Assembly: GCF_021028955.1 (NCBI RefSeq) | Contig: NZ_JAIWPE010000014.1 | Span: 1-64,000 of the forward strand | From: Salipaludibacillus sp. CUR1 | GTDB lineage: Bacteria; Bacillota; Bacilli; Bacillales; Salisediminibacteriaceae | Reading direction: 5' to 3' | Length of the DNA: 64,000 bases | In this document: positions 35,721 through 44,946 of the stretch, one piece after another | Layout of the letters: every line of letters starts with the position of its first letter | Numbering within the stretch: the first letter of the stretch is position 1 | Position numbers and translations under genes: made by a program | The notes under the pieces: generated by a model | Databases searched by the model: none | The model's input: only the letters and a program-made list of their open reading frames with translations | Told to the model about the DNA's origin: nothing

Positions 35721-36287
35721 GTGAAAGAAAAAATTTTAGCAAAAAGCATTGGATTGTTTGAAAAGAAAGGTTTCAGCGAGACGTCAATACAGGATATTGT
35801 TGATGTCCTGGGAGTGACCAAAGGAACATTTTATTACTATTTTAAAAGTAAAGAAGAGCTTCTGATGGATATCCACCTCCGTTATATCAGCGATATTGTT
35901 GAGCATCAGAAGAAAATTATCGAGGATACCGGCAAAGACAGCCGGACAAAATTGTTTGATATCGTGTATATGCTTATAAAAAGTATAGAAACACAAGGCG
36001 CCAGTGCACGGGTTTTCTTCAGGGAAATGCGCCATTTAAGTGACAAGCATCTGGAGGAAATTATTCCGAAACGGGACCAATTTTTTGACCAGCTTAAAGC
36101 GATGATCGAAGAAGGGATGTCAAAGGGAGAGTTCAGAAACGATCTGCGCTCAGATATTGTCACGTTTGCTGTGTTAGGCGCGTGCAACTGGAGCTATCAG
36201 TGGTTTAATCCGAATGGACCGGTTCCCGATTACGAAATAGCTGAAATATATTTGGAGATTTTCTTAAACGGCATTCATACAAAGTAA
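35721..36287 (+). CDS. TetR-family regulator of the acyl-CoA cluster
   Basis: 188 aa from GTG 35721, 8 bases after AAAGGGA. Helix-turn-helix at about 5-50: LFEKKGFSETSIQDIVDVLG and VTKGTFYYYFKSKEEL. The C-terminal ligand domain is of the fatty-acid responsive type (FREMRHLSDKHLEEIIPKRD). It sits inside the cluster, and two ACCGGTCAGT palindromes lie at the starts of its two halves, so it is probably the local repressor, released by acyl-CoA as in other bacterial FadR/TetR proteins. Confidence 0.88.
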   Translation: MKEKILAKSIGLFEKKGFSETSIQDIVDVLGVTKGTFYYYFKSKEELLMDIHLRYISDIVEHQKKIIEDTGKDSRTKLFDIVYMLIKSIETQGASARVFFREMRHLSDKHLEEIIPKRDQFFDQLKAMIEEGMSKGEFRNDLRSDIVTFAVLGACNWSYQWFNPNGPVPDYEIAEIYLEIFLNGIHTK

Positions 36288-36356
36288 ATCACCTGATTGG
36301 AAACTTCTTTAAATTTAAAAGGTGAACAGGCAAAGAATACTTATAGCTTTAACATA

Positions 36357-36370
36357 CTAACCGGTCAGTC
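36357..36370. promoter_or_regulatory. TetR-type operator 2 of the acyl-CoA cluster
   Basis: ACTAACCGGTCAGT matches operator 1 at 13 of 14 positions, and both are preceded by ACAT. It is 50 bp before the 3-hydroxyacyl-CoA dehydrogenase gene. Confidence 0.75.
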
Positions 36371-36420
36371 AAAAAGGCTGGTAGAGGAAGTCCTTAACTA
36401 ACTGAAAGGGAGAGATAGGA

Positions 36421-37293
36421 ATGAGGATTGAAGCCATAAAGCAGGTTACGGTTGCTGGAGCAGGGTCTATGGGTCATCAGATCGGCATGCTGTTCGCGTT
36501 GGGAGGCTATCAGACGGTGATACAGGATGTGAACGAAGAAGCTTTAAATAAAGCTCAGGAAGCGTTAGCTTTCCAAATGGATAAATGGGTAAACAAAGGA
36601 AAGATTTCAGAATCCGAAAAAGATGCCTCGTTTTCAAGGCTGACTTTTACCACCAGCCTGAAAGAAGCCGTCCTTCATGCTGATTTTGTAGTTGAAGCAG
36701 TCGTCGAAAAACTGGATGTAAAAAGACAGGTGTTTGCCGAGGTTGACCAATTTGCCCCGCCGCACACTATTATTGCCACTAACAGCTCTACAATTGTCAG
36801 TTCATTAATTGCTGACGAAACAGAAAGGCCGGACAAGGTATGTAATATGCATTTCTTTTTCCCGCCTCTTGTCATGGACTGCGTAGAAGTTGTTAAAGGA
36901 GAGCATACATCTGACGAAACAGCCCAGATCACAATGGATCTCTGTGAAAAAATCAACCGGACAGCCGTTCTGATCAATAAAGAAATTTCCGGTTTTATCG
37001 CCAACCGTATTCTCGGAGCTTTAACGAAAGAAGCGGTAAACCTTTATGAAGAGGGTTACGCGGATTTTGAAGACATAGACTTGATTTGCACAAAAGCGTT
37101 AAAGCATCCGATCGGTCCTTTCGCTTTAATGGACCTTTCAGGAATTGATGTCGCTTATTTAGTTAATCAGCAGCGTTACGCAGAAACGGGTGATCCGGAA
37201 GATAAGCCCGCCAGATGTATAGAAGAAAAAGTTGAGGCTGGAACACTGGGCCGTAAAACAGGTAAAGGATGGTACGACTACGCCAAAGCGTAA
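36421..37293 (+). CDS. 3-hydroxyacyl-CoA dehydrogenase
   Basis: 290 aa, GGGAGAGA before ATG 36421. It oxidises 3-hydroxyacyl-CoA with NAD+. N-terminal Rossmann motif VAGAGSMGHQIG with the acceptor Asp at the end of strand two (VIQD). Catalytic region ATNSSTIVSSLIA and MHFFFPPLVMDCVEVV; family enzymes usually have MHFFNP, so FF-P-P here is a variation. The C-terminal domain has GFIANRILGA and HPIGPFALMDLSGID. It heads the second half of the cluster behind operator 2, 30 bp before the enoyl-CoA hydratase gene. Confidence 0.92.
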   Translation: MRIEAIKQVTVAGAGSMGHQIGMLFALGGYQTVIQDVNEEALNKAQEALAFQMDKWVNKGKISESEKDASFSRLTFTTSLKEAVLHADFVVEAVVEKLDVKRQVFAEVDQFAPPHTIIATNSSTIVSSLIADETERPDKVCNMHFFFPPLVMDCVEVVKGEHTSDETAQITMDLCEKINRTAVLINKEISGFIANRILGALTKEAVNLYEEGYADFEDIDLICTKALKHPIGPFALMDLSGIDVAYLVNQQRYAETGDPEDKPARCIEEKVEAGTLGRKTGKGWYDYAKA

Positions 37294-37323
37294 TGCTATT
37301 AATCTAAGAAGAGGTGAAAAGCT

Positions 37324-38103
37324 GTGAGCGAATTTATTCATGTGGAAAAAACAAACGGTGTGGCCGTCTTAACAATTGACCGTCCTCCGCTGAATGTCTT
37401 AAGTAAAAAGGTATTTAAGGAACTTGGGGAAGCATTCGATGCTCTTAAAGATGATCCTGAAGCTATTGCAGTTGTCTTGAAAAGTGCCGGTGAAAAAGCG
37501 TTTGTTGCCGGAGCAGATATTAAAGAATTTCCCGAGATGATCGGACGGGAAGACAGCAAGGATACTATTATGGAAGGGCACCGTGTTTTAGACGCGATTG
37601 ACTCCTTTCCTAAACCAACCATCGTGGTCCTGGACGGTCTGACGCTGGGAGGCGGCTGTGAACTGGCTTTAACATTTGATATACGCATCGCTGAGGAACA
37701 TGCCCAAATCGGGCTGCCAGAAGTCAAACTTGGGATATTCCCAGGGGGAGGGGGCACGCAAAGACTCCCGCGTCTCGTAGGAAAAGCGAAGGCTAAGGAA
37801 ATGATGTATACAGGAGAGCCTGTTTCGGCACAAGAGGCAAAGGAAATCGGCCTGGTTAACCAGGTCACAGCAAAGGGAGAAGGCGTCTCTGAAGCAATAA
37901 AAATGGCTGGTAAAATGACCGGCTATTCGCTCCAGTCTTTATCCCGCATTAAGAAGGCGGTAAATGAAGGGATGGATGTGGGATTAAATGAAGGAATTGA
38001 CCTGGAAGCAGGATTATTTGCAGACATTTTTCAAACAGAAGATGTAAAAGAAGGCGTGCGGGCTTTCATAGAAAAACGAAAGCCGTCTTTTAAGCATAAA
38101 TAA
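37324..38103 (+). CDS. Enoyl-CoA hydratase
   Basis: 259 aa from GTG 37324 behind GAGGTG. Crotonase fold. Oxyanion-hole segments AFVAGADIKEF and GLTLGGGCELALTFDIRIA, with the active-site region GLPEVKLGIFPGGGGTQRLPRLVG (split: GLPEVKLGIFPGG, TQRLPRLVG). The second catalytic Glu is in GLPE. It hydrates trans-2-enoyl-CoA to the substrate of the preceding dehydrogenase. 30 bp behind that gene. Confidence 0.92.
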   Translation: MSEFIHVEKTNGVAVLTIDRPPLNVLSKKVFKELGEAFDALKDDPEAIAVVLKSAGEKAFVAGADIKEFPEMIGREDSKDTIMEGHRVLDAIDSFPKPTIVVLDGLTLGGGCELALTFDIRIAEEHAQIGLPEVKLGIFPGGGGTQRLPRLVGKAKAKEMMYTGEPVSAQEAKEIGLVNQVTAKGEGVSEAIKMAGKMTGYSLQSLSRIKKAVNEGMDVGLNEGIDLEAGLFADIFQTEDVKEGVRAFIEKRKPSFKHK

Positions 38104-38195
38104 TCGTGAAAACAGAACGAGTATATAGATATATAGTCTTCTCAACATGCGGCTGATCAAACGAGTGGCTGATAAAAAGATTTGAAGGAGCTGGT

Positions 38196-39260
38196 ATGAC
38201 CATGGAAGATACAATTCCTGTGCGCCAGGGAGAAGAAATAAATACTGTCGCGCTTGAAAAATACCTTAGAGAAAAACTTGATGGCTTACCTGATAGCCGT
38301 TTGCTTATTGAACAGTTTTCTTCCGGGGCTTCAAACCTGACTTACCAGTTGACTGTTGGAGAATGGCAGGCGGTTCTCAGACGACCGCCTCTTGGCCCCG
38401 TAGCCCCGAAGGCACACGATATGCAAAGGGAATACACCGTGCTGAAAGAACTGCACCCTGTATTTCCTGCTGCCCCTCAGCCTTTTTTATACTGTGACGA
38501 TGAATCGGTTATCGGCAGTCCCTTCTTCATTATGGAAAGACGCAACGGCGTTGTCCTGAATACGGAATTTCCTGAAGGGGCAGACGTTTCTGAAGAGCTT
38601 TGCAGGAAGATTTCAGATAAAATGGTCGATACTCTTGTCGAACTGCACACCATTGATTATAAAAAAACAGGTTTAGTTCATATGACAAAGCCTTATGGAT
38701 TTATGGAAAGGCAGGTTGAAGGCTGGATCACCCGGTATGAACGGGCAAAAACCGGTGAGATCGCAGGCGTGGAACAGCTGAAAACCTGGCTGACGGCGAA
38801 TATCCCTGTTTCCAGGGAGGCTACGGTCATTCATTATGATTTCAAGTTAAATAATACGATGTTTTCCGAAGATTTTTCTGAGGTAACTGGGCTTTTCGAC
38901 TGGGAAATGACGACAGTAGGTGATCCGCTCGCCGATTTAGGTGCTGCCATGAGTTACTGGATTGTTAAAGATGACCCTGAACCCCTGCAGTATGCGATGG
39001 GTAAACCGCCGGTAACAGTCATGCCGGGCTTTATGTCGAGAGAAGAATTTGTAAAAACCTATGCTGAGAAAAGCGGCCGGGATGTCTCCGAATTCCACTT
39101 TTATTTAGCTTTTGCCTATTTTAAATTAGCTGTCATATGCCAGCAAATCTATTACCGCTGGAAAAAGGGCCAGACTCAGGATAAACGGTTTGCCAATCTG
39201 GACCGGTTTGTTGACCTGCTGATTCAACAGGCTCTGGCGACAGCGCTGGAAGAAGGTTAA
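38196..39260 (+). CDS. Phosphotransferase (APH/ACAD10-like kinase) family protein
   Basis: 354 aa, AAGGAGCTGG before ATG 38196. Aminoglycoside-phosphotransferase fold: nucleotide loop FSSGASNLTYQL, catalytic loop IHYDFKLNNTMF (HxDxxxxN), and metal motif GLFDWEMTTVGDPLADLG. In ACAD10/11 a domain like this phosphorylates 4-hydroxyacyl-CoA, which is then eliminated and dehydrogenated. Sitting among acyl-CoA dehydrogenase genes, it may process hydroxy fatty acids here too; this is inference. It is not expected to be an antibiotic-resistance gene. Confidence 0.85.
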   Translation: MTMEDTIPVRQGEEINTVALEKYLREKLDGLPDSRLLIEQFSSGASNLTYQLTVGEWQAVLRRPPLGPVAPKAHDMQREYTVLKELHPVFPAAPQPFLYCDDESVIGSPFFIMERRNGVVLNTEFPEGADVSEELCRKISDKMVDTLVELHTIDYKKTGLVHMTKPYGFMERQVEGWITRYERAKTGEIAGVEQLKTWLTANIPVSREATVIHYDFKLNNTMFSEDFSEVTGLFDWEMTTVGDPLADLGAAMSYWIVKDDPEPLQYAMGKPPVTVMPGFMSREEFVKTYAEKSGRDVSEFHFYLAFAYFKLAVICQQIYYRWKKGQTQDKRFANLDRFVDLLIQQALATALEEG

Positions 39261-39297
39261 ACCAAATGACTTCTGGTAAAAGAAGAGGGGCCGTCTG

Positions 39298-40020
39298 ATG
39301 ACAAAAGTACACCTTCTTTTTAAAAAAGAAGAGATTAATGAAGAAAAGATAGATGGGAAAATAGCTGTCGTGTTCGATGTGCTGCTGGCTACTTCAACGA
39401 TAACAGCTGCGCTGACGGACGGCGTTAAAGAAGTGGTTCCTGTACTCAACAGGGAAGAAGCGGAAAGCGAGTCGCTCGGAAGACAGGAAGGGACGTTCTT
39501 AATTGCAGGGGAACATGAAGGCAAAGCGATTGAAAACTTTCACGAGCCTAACCCGGTAAAACTGAAAAAACTGGTGGCAGGCAAGACAATGATCCTGTCA
39601 ACAACGAACGGAACCGTCGCTGTCAGGAAGGCCTCTACAGCAAAGAAAGTCTATATCTCTTCCCTTCTAAATGGAAAAGCAGCCGCCGAGGAAATTGTAA
39701 CTAACCATGCTGATGAAACAGTCGTTTTAATCTGTTCAGGTTCTTCCGGGGAGTTCTGTATAGAAGACTTTTATGGCGCAGGCTATTTCATTGATTGTCT
39801 GATGAAAAAAGAAGAGTCCTTTCCTGAACTGACGGACGCCGCTTATGCAGCTTATCTGTTTTACGAAAGGCAGAAAGATGAATCAGAAAAGGTGCTGTTA
39901 CAGTCGAGAGTCGGGCAAATGCTGGCTGCGTCAGGTTACGGCGAGGAAGTGCGTTTTGTAGCTGACTGCGGGGCTTTAACTGTGGTCCCTTACTTACATG
40001 GTAAAAAAATAATTGTTTAA
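39298..40020 (+). CDS. ComB-family 2-phosphosulfolactate phosphatase
   Basis: 240 aa, AGAGGGG before ATG 39298. The sequence fits ComB proteins: VFDVLLATSTITAALTDG, PNPVKLKKL, LSTTNGTVAVRKA, CSGSSGEFCIEDFYGAG and the end FVADCGALTVVPYL. ComB makes sulfolactate from 2-phosphosulfolactate, part of coenzyme M synthesis in archaea and of spore sulfolactate in Bacillus. Its place inside an acyl-CoA operon, 37 bp after the kinase-like gene and 22 bp before the next dehydrogenase, is unexpected. No phosphosulfolactate synthase lies in the window. Confidence 0.88.
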   Translation: MTKVHLLFKKEEINEEKIDGKIAVVFDVLLATSTITAALTDGVKEVVPVLNREEAESESLGRQEGTFLIAGEHEGKAIENFHEPNPVKLKKLVAGKTMILSTTNGTVAVRKASTAKKVYISSLLNGKAAAEEIVTNHADETVVLICSGSSGEFCIEDFYGAGYFIDCLMKKEESFPELTDAAYAAYLFYERQKDESEKVLLQSRVGQMLAASGYGEEVRFVADCGALTVVPYLHGKKIIV

Positions 40021-40042
40021 TGAGTGGATGGAGGCTTCATAC

Positions 40043-41863
40043 TTGCCATCCAATGAGACAGTCCAAATAGAGGAGCTGATTGAAATGGCTAAAGAAAGAA
40101 CGGTCCGGGAACTAAGAGGAGGCAGTTACCTTCTGTCCCCTGTTTCAGAAAACGGAATATTTACTCCAGAAGATTCAACAGAAGAACATCGAATGATTGC
40201 CAGAACAGCGAAACAGTTTGTGGAGCGGGAAGTGGAGCCGAACAGGGAAGCGATCGAAGCCCAGGACTTTGATAAAGTGGTAACAGTGCTCCATAAGGCA
40301 GGGGAGGCAGGATTGCTTGGCCACAGTGTCCCGGAAGCTTACGGGGGCCTCGGGCTGGATAAAGTAAGTAAAGGGATTGTAGGCGAAGCCGTTGGGAGAA
40401 CCGGTGGTTATGGAGTCGCCCATTCCAACCATACATGCATTGCGACGTTGCCTATTACGTATTTCGGAACGCCCGAGCAGAAAGAAAAGTACCTGCCTAA
40501 ACTCGCTTCGGGTGAGTATATAGGTGCTTATTGTTTAACAGAACCGGCAGCGGGATCAGATGCCATGTCCGCCAAAACAACCGCTTACCTGAATGAAGAG
40601 GGCACCCATTATGCGCTGAACGGGACCAAGCTGTATATTACAAATGCTGAATTCTCGGACACCTTTATTATTTACGCGAAAGTGGACGGAGAAAAATTCA
40701 CGGCATTCATTGCAGAGCGGAATTTCCCAGGTCTTTCTCTCGGCCCTGAAGAAAAAAAGATGGGTATTAAAGGATCTTCCACCCGCTCGGTTATCCTGGA
40801 AGACTGCCAGGTGCCGGTTGAAAATTTACTGGGGGAAGAAGGCCGCGGCCATGTCATAGCTTTTAATGTCCTTAATCTTGGCCGGTTTAATTTAGGCTCG
40901 GCGTGCGTAGGGGCTGCCAAGCATGCGCTGGAACTCGCCCTTTCTTATACAAATGAAAGAAAACAGTTTAAGAGACTGATAGCTGATTTTGGCGCAACAA
41001 AAGAGAAAGTCGCACACATGGCTGCGCGTATTTTTGCAGCAGAGTCTCTGCAATACCGGACGGCTGGCCTGCTGGAAGACGCCCTGGGCGATTTGTACGA
41101 TTCTGAAGATGCTAAGCTGACAGGCAAACGGATGATGGAGTATGTGACCGAGTGCGCGGTTTGCAAAGTCTACTCTTCAGAAACTCTGGACGGAATAGTG
41201 GATGAGGCTCTGCAGCTTCACGGGGGCAGCGGGTACATAAGTGAGAACAGGATTGAACAAATGTACCGCGATTCAAGAATCAACCGGATTTTTGAAGGGA
41301 CAAACGAAATTAACCGCCTGATTATACCTAATCTTCTTTTTAAGAAAGCTGCAGCAGGTGAGATACCGATTCAGGAGATGATCAGTGAGGCAAAAGGAGA
41401 GTTGAAAAGTGAGAAAGACAGACTTGAAGGCCCACTGGCCAAGGAAAAAGAAGCGGTGTTGTCAATCCGCAGAATTTTTCTCATATTGGCAGGAACGGTT
41501 AATGAAGAACTAGGCGACCGGCTTCAGGAAGAACAGGACACGATCATGAAATTATCAGATTTAGCCATCCTCCTGTATGCTGCAGAATCAGCGGTGGTGC
41601 GGGCAGCTAAAGCTATTGGTAAAAACGGGGCGGAAAACGAGCGGTTAAAAGAACAATTAGCGGTTCTTGTGACGAGTGAATCGGCATGGCAGGCGGAGAT
41701 TGTTGCCAGAAAACTGGCTTCTGGAATACTTTCCGGCGACAAGCTGGATCAGACTGTCACTATGATTACAGAGGAGCTTGGACAGTATCGGGCGGAAGGG
41801 TTATCAGCCAAATACCGGGAAATCGCTGCTGTTTTAAATGACTCGCAAAAATACGTTTGCTGA
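40043..41863 (+). CDS. fadE: Acyl-CoA dehydrogenase, FadE/YusJ-like
   Basis: 606 aa from TTG 40043, 8 bases after GGAGG; an upstream TTG at 40013 overlaps the ComB gene. It is longer than standard dehydrogenases because of a C-terminal helical extension (about 430-606), as in B. subtilis FadE. Matching blocks: FTPEDSTEEHRMIA, YCLTEPAAGSDAMSAKTTA, EEKKMGIKGSSTRSVILED, and QLHGGSGYISENRIEQMYRDSRINRIFEGTNEINRL (split: YRDSRINRIFEGTNEINR). The catalytic Glu is in FEGTNEIN. First step of fatty acyl-CoA beta-oxidation. Confidence 0.92.
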   Translation: MPSNETVQIEELIEMAKERTVRELRGGSYLLSPVSENGIFTPEDSTEEHRMIARTAKQFVEREVEPNREAIEAQDFDKVVTVLHKAGEAGLLGHSVPEAYGGLGLDKVSKGIVGEAVGRTGGYGVAHSNHTCIATLPITYFGTPEQKEKYLPKLASGEYIGAYCLTEPAAGSDAMSAKTTAYLNEEGTHYALNGTKLYITNAEFSDTFIIYAKVDGEKFTAFIAERNFPGLSLGPEEKKMGIKGSSTRSVILEDCQVPVENLLGEEGRGHVIAFNVLNLGRFNLGSACVGAAKHALELALSYTNERKQFKRLIADFGATKEKVAHMAARIFAAESLQYRTAGLLEDALGDLYDSEDAKLTGKRMMEYVTECAVCKVYSSETLDGIVDEALQLHGGSGYISENRIEQMYRDSRINRIFEGTNEINRLIIPNLLFKKAAAGEIPIQEMISEAKGELKSEKDRLEGPLAKEKEAVLSIRRIFLILAGTVNEELGDRLQEEQDTIMKLSDLAILLYAAESAVVRAAKAIGKNGAENERLKEQLAVLVTSESAWQAEIVARKLASGILSGDKLDQTVTMITEELGQYRAEGLSAKYREIAAVLNDSQKYVC

Positions 41864-41964
41864 AGCGGAAAATGTGGCAGAAAGGAATAATAGTTTGAAT
41901 TAATCTGCCGGTTCACTGCCGGCGAAGGCTTACAAAAGATAGAGTTAAAGAGAGGGGAATTTAA

Positions 41965-42948
41965 GTGAAAGCAATACAGATGAAAGAATTTGGCGGACCG
42001 GAAGTTTTAAAAGAGGTAGAGTTATCTAAGCCTGCTCCTCAGGGCAGGGAAGTGCTAATAGAAATAAAAGCGATTGGCGTCAATTATGCCGATACAGCAA
42101 GAAGAGAGGGGCAATATGTTGTCTCCACGCCTTTACCGTACGTACCGGGATCGGAAGTAGCCGGTATTGTGGCTGAAGTAGGCGATGAGGTAACAAATGT
42201 ACAGCCGGGTGCAAGAGTAGTGACGTTAATAGGGGCTGACAATGCGACTGGATATGCTGAGTATACACTTGCTGATGAACGGTCAATTATTCCGGTTCCG
42301 GAAGGGGTTGATTTTAACCACGCAGTGGCCCTCCCGTTGCAGGGGCTTAGTGCCTGGCACGTGTTGAAAACGATGGGACGGCTGGAAGAAGGGGAAACCG
42401 TGCTCGTGCATGCTGCAGCCGGAGGAGTCGGAACGATTGCCGTTCAGCTTGCTAAGCTGTTTGGGGCAGGAAAAGTGATTGCTACAGCCAGCACCGAAGA
42501 AAAACGTGACCTGGCAAAAGAACTGGGGGCAGATGAGACCGTTGACTACACAGAAGAAGGCTGGGAAAAGCAAGTGTTAGAGATGACAGATGGAAAAGGG
42601 ATCGATGTGGCGCTTGAAATGGCCGGCGGGGATATCTTTCATAAGACGCTGTCGTGCCTTGCGCCTTTTGGAAGACTTGTCATATATGGAGTTGCAAGCG
42701 GTGAACAGCCCAAATTTTACCCTGCTTCCTTAATGGAGAAAAATCAGTCGGTCATCGGCTTTTTCCTTCCGCAAATTATGAAAAAGCCTGAGTTGTTAAA
42801 GTCAAGCCTTGGACAACTGCTGGCTTATACACAAAAAGGAGAGTTAAAACTGATTATCGGCGGGGTGTATCCTCTGGAAGAAGCGGCAAACGTTCACTCA
42901 ATGCTTCAGGGGAGGAAAACATCAGGGAAGCTTATTCTGACTCCTTAA
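41965..42948 (+). CDS. Quinone oxidoreductase-like medium-chain dehydrogenase
   Basis: 327 aa from GTG 41965 behind GAGAGGGG. MDR superfamily without the zinc-binding cysteines of alcohol dehydrogenases. N-terminal GroES-like domain (GVNYADTARREGQY, VPGSEVAGIVAEVGD) and the cofactor domain with VLVHAAAGGVGTIAVQLAK. This is the NADPH:quinone reductase (QOR/enoyl reductase) type. In this cluster it may reduce a 2-enoyl-CoA or a quinone; the substrate is not evident. Confidence 0.88.
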   Translation: MKAIQMKEFGGPEVLKEVELSKPAPQGREVLIEIKAIGVNYADTARREGQYVVSTPLPYVPGSEVAGIVAEVGDEVTNVQPGARVVTLIGADNATGYAEYTLADERSIIPVPEGVDFNHAVALPLQGLSAWHVLKTMGRLEEGETVLVHAAAGGVGTIAVQLAKLFGAGKVIATASTEEKRDLAKELGADETVDYTEEGWEKQVLEMTDGKGIDVALEMAGGDIFHKTLSCLAPFGRLVIYGVASGEQPKFYPASLMEKNQSVIGFFLPQIMKKPELLKSSLGQLLAYTQKGELKLIIGGVYPLEEAANVHSMLQGRKTSGKLILTP

Positions 42949-43085
42949 GTCATAAAAGCAAAAAAACTGTTGAAAAATTATGAAAATATCAAAAATTCTG
43001 TTTCTCATTTTTGAAAATTGTGGTATTTATAGGAGAGTGCAGCCTGTCCATTTCCAACTAAATCTTTGAAAGGTGGCGGTTCGTT

Positions 43086-44708
43086 ATGATGAAAGGTAAT
43101 TTGCTGATTTCTTCGATGATTGAGAGAGCTGAACGTTTTTATCCTAAGAAAGAAGTCGTTTCCAGAACGAGTGCAGGGGTCCAGCGGTTCACTTATAAAG
43201 AGATAGGAAAGAGAACAAGGAAGCTGGCAAGCAAGCTGAAAGAGTTCGGAGTTGAAAGAGGGGACCGGATTGGAACGTTAGCCTGGAACCACCACAGGCA
43301 CCTGGAACTGTACTTTGCCATTCCTAGCATCGGTTCTGTGCTTCATACCATTAATATTCGTCTTTCACCTGAGCATATTATTTACATTATTAATCATGCA
43401 GAAGATGAACTGATTTTTGTAGACGAGGACGTTTTTCCATTAATTGAAGCCGTACACGACAAACTGAAAACAGTGAAAGCCTATATTGTTATGACTGATA
43501 ACGAACTGCCGGAGACGAGTGTGGACAATGTTTATTCTTATGAAGAATGGATTTCGGCTGGAGATGAGAATTTCGAGTATCCAAAAGATATAGAAGAAAC
43601 AGAACCAGCAGGTATGTGCTTTACGTCCGCGACGACAGGCAATCCAAAAGGAGTCGTCTATACCCACAGATCCACCGTGCTTCACAGTATGAGCCTTGCC
43701 TTCGCTGATTCACTCGGTACAACGGAATCCGATTCCATTATGCCGGTCGTTCCGATGTTCCATGTGAATGCGTGGGGAATGCCGTATGTTGCTACGTGGT
43801 TAGGCTCCACTCAAGTGATGCCTGGCCCGCGTTTTACACCTAAAGTGCTGGCTGAACTTATTCAGGACGAAAAAGTAACAGTAACGGCAGGCGTGCCGAC
43901 AATCTGGCTCGGTTTGCTAAAGGAGCTTGAAGAGAATGAATACAATACTGAGAGCCTGCGGGCTGTTGTTTGCGGCGGGTCGGCAGCGCCGTTAGGAATG
44001 ATTAAAACATTTGAGAAAAAATACAATGTTCCATTCCTGCATGCTTACGGTATGACTGAAACAAGCCCGTTAGCGACGGTTTCAAGACTGAAGAGCTATC
44101 AGGAAGACTTACCGGAAGAAGAGCGTTTCGAAATCCGCGCGAAGCAGGGGCTTCTGGTGCCGGGCTTGGAAATGAAGGTAGTCGGCAGCCAGGGCGAAGT
44201 GGCCTGGGACGGACAAGATATGGGTGAGCTACTTTTAAGAGGTCCGTGGATTGCCGATGATTATTTTAAAGACGACCGCGGAGAAGAGACATTCGTAGAC
44301 GGCTGGCTTCACACTGGAGATGTCTGTACGGTTGACGAGGAAGGGGTCATCAAAATTGTTGACCGTACGAAAGATCTCATAAAGAGCGGCGGTGAATGGA
44401 TTTCCTCGGTGGATTTGGAAAACGCTCTCATGGCTCATGAAGGGGTATTTGAAGCATCCGTGGTGGCAATTCCTGACCCTGAATGGCAGGAACGGCCGGT
44501 GGCATGCGTGGTCTTAAAAGAAGGGCATGAAACTGTCTCTAAAGATGACATCCTTGATTATTTAAGGCCGCAGTTTGCTAAATGGTGGCTGCCGGATGAC
44601 GTCATTTTTATGGAAGAAATTCCGAAAACATCAGTCGGTAAGTTCCTGAAGCGGGCCCTGAGAGATAAGGTGAAGGAACATTATGAAACGGTTAATCAGG
44701 CAAGGTGA
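43086..44708 (+). CDS. Long-chain fatty acid--CoA ligase
   Basis: 540 aa, AAAGGTGG before ATG 43086. ANL-family adenylating enzyme: P-loop [44 protein letters not shown], hinge [20 protein letters not shown] and catalytic Lys in [10 protein letters not shown]. It activates fatty acids to acyl-CoA, supplying the enzymes encoded upstream. Last gene of the cluster, followed by a strong terminator. Confidence 0.93.
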   Translation: MMKGNLLISSMIERAERFYPKKEVVSRTSAGVQRFTYKEIGKRTRKLASKLKEFGVERGDRIGTLAWNHHRHLELYFAIPSIGSVLHTINIRLSPEHIIYIINHAEDELIFVDEDVFPLIEAVHDKLKTVKAYIVMTDNELPETSVDNVYSYEEWISAGDENFEYPKDIEETEPAGMCFTSATTGNPKGVVYTHRSTVLHSMSLAFADSLGTTESDSIMPVVPMFHVNAWGMPYVATWLGSTQVMPGPRFTPKVLAELIQDEKVTVTAGVPTIWLGLLKELEENEYNTESLRAVVCGGSAAPLGMIKTFEKKYNVPFLHAYGMTETSPLATVSRLKSYQEDLPEEERFEIRAKQGLLVPGLEMKVVGSQGEVAWDGQDMGELLLRGPWIADDYFKDDRGEETFVDGWLHTGDVCTVDEEGVIKIVDRTKDLIKSGGEWISSVDLENALMAHEGVFEASVVAIPDPEWQERPVACVVLKEGHETVSKDDILDYLRPQFAKWWLPDDVIFMEEIPKTSVGKFLKRALRDKVKEHYETVNQAR

Positions 44709-44755
44709 TTGGAAGGTAACTCTTGAGGGACGCAGGTGTCGGACTGCGTCAGCTT

Positions 44756-44785
44756 GAGCCCCCATAGTAAATATGGGGGCTTTTT
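44756..44785 (+). terminator. Terminator of the fatty-acid cluster
   Basis: GAGCCCCCAT pairs with ATGGGGGCTT around a short loop, followed by TTTT. Confidence 0.88.
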
Positions 44786-44946
44786 CCCGTGAAGAAGGTG
44801 GCTCAAGGAAATAAAAGAGAATGGAAAGGTTGGGAACGGAGGGGCTCTTTAGAGTGAGAATCTGAGTAAGAAGCTAATTAACACTTGAAAATTATATACC
44901 TACCCCTGTATATTGGACTTAACAACTCTTTCTAGGAGGTCTTACT

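Noticed and set aside
38196-39260. Aminoglycoside resistance gene
   Set aside because: APH fold only; motifs and the acyl-CoA neighbours fit the ACAD10-like kinase group.
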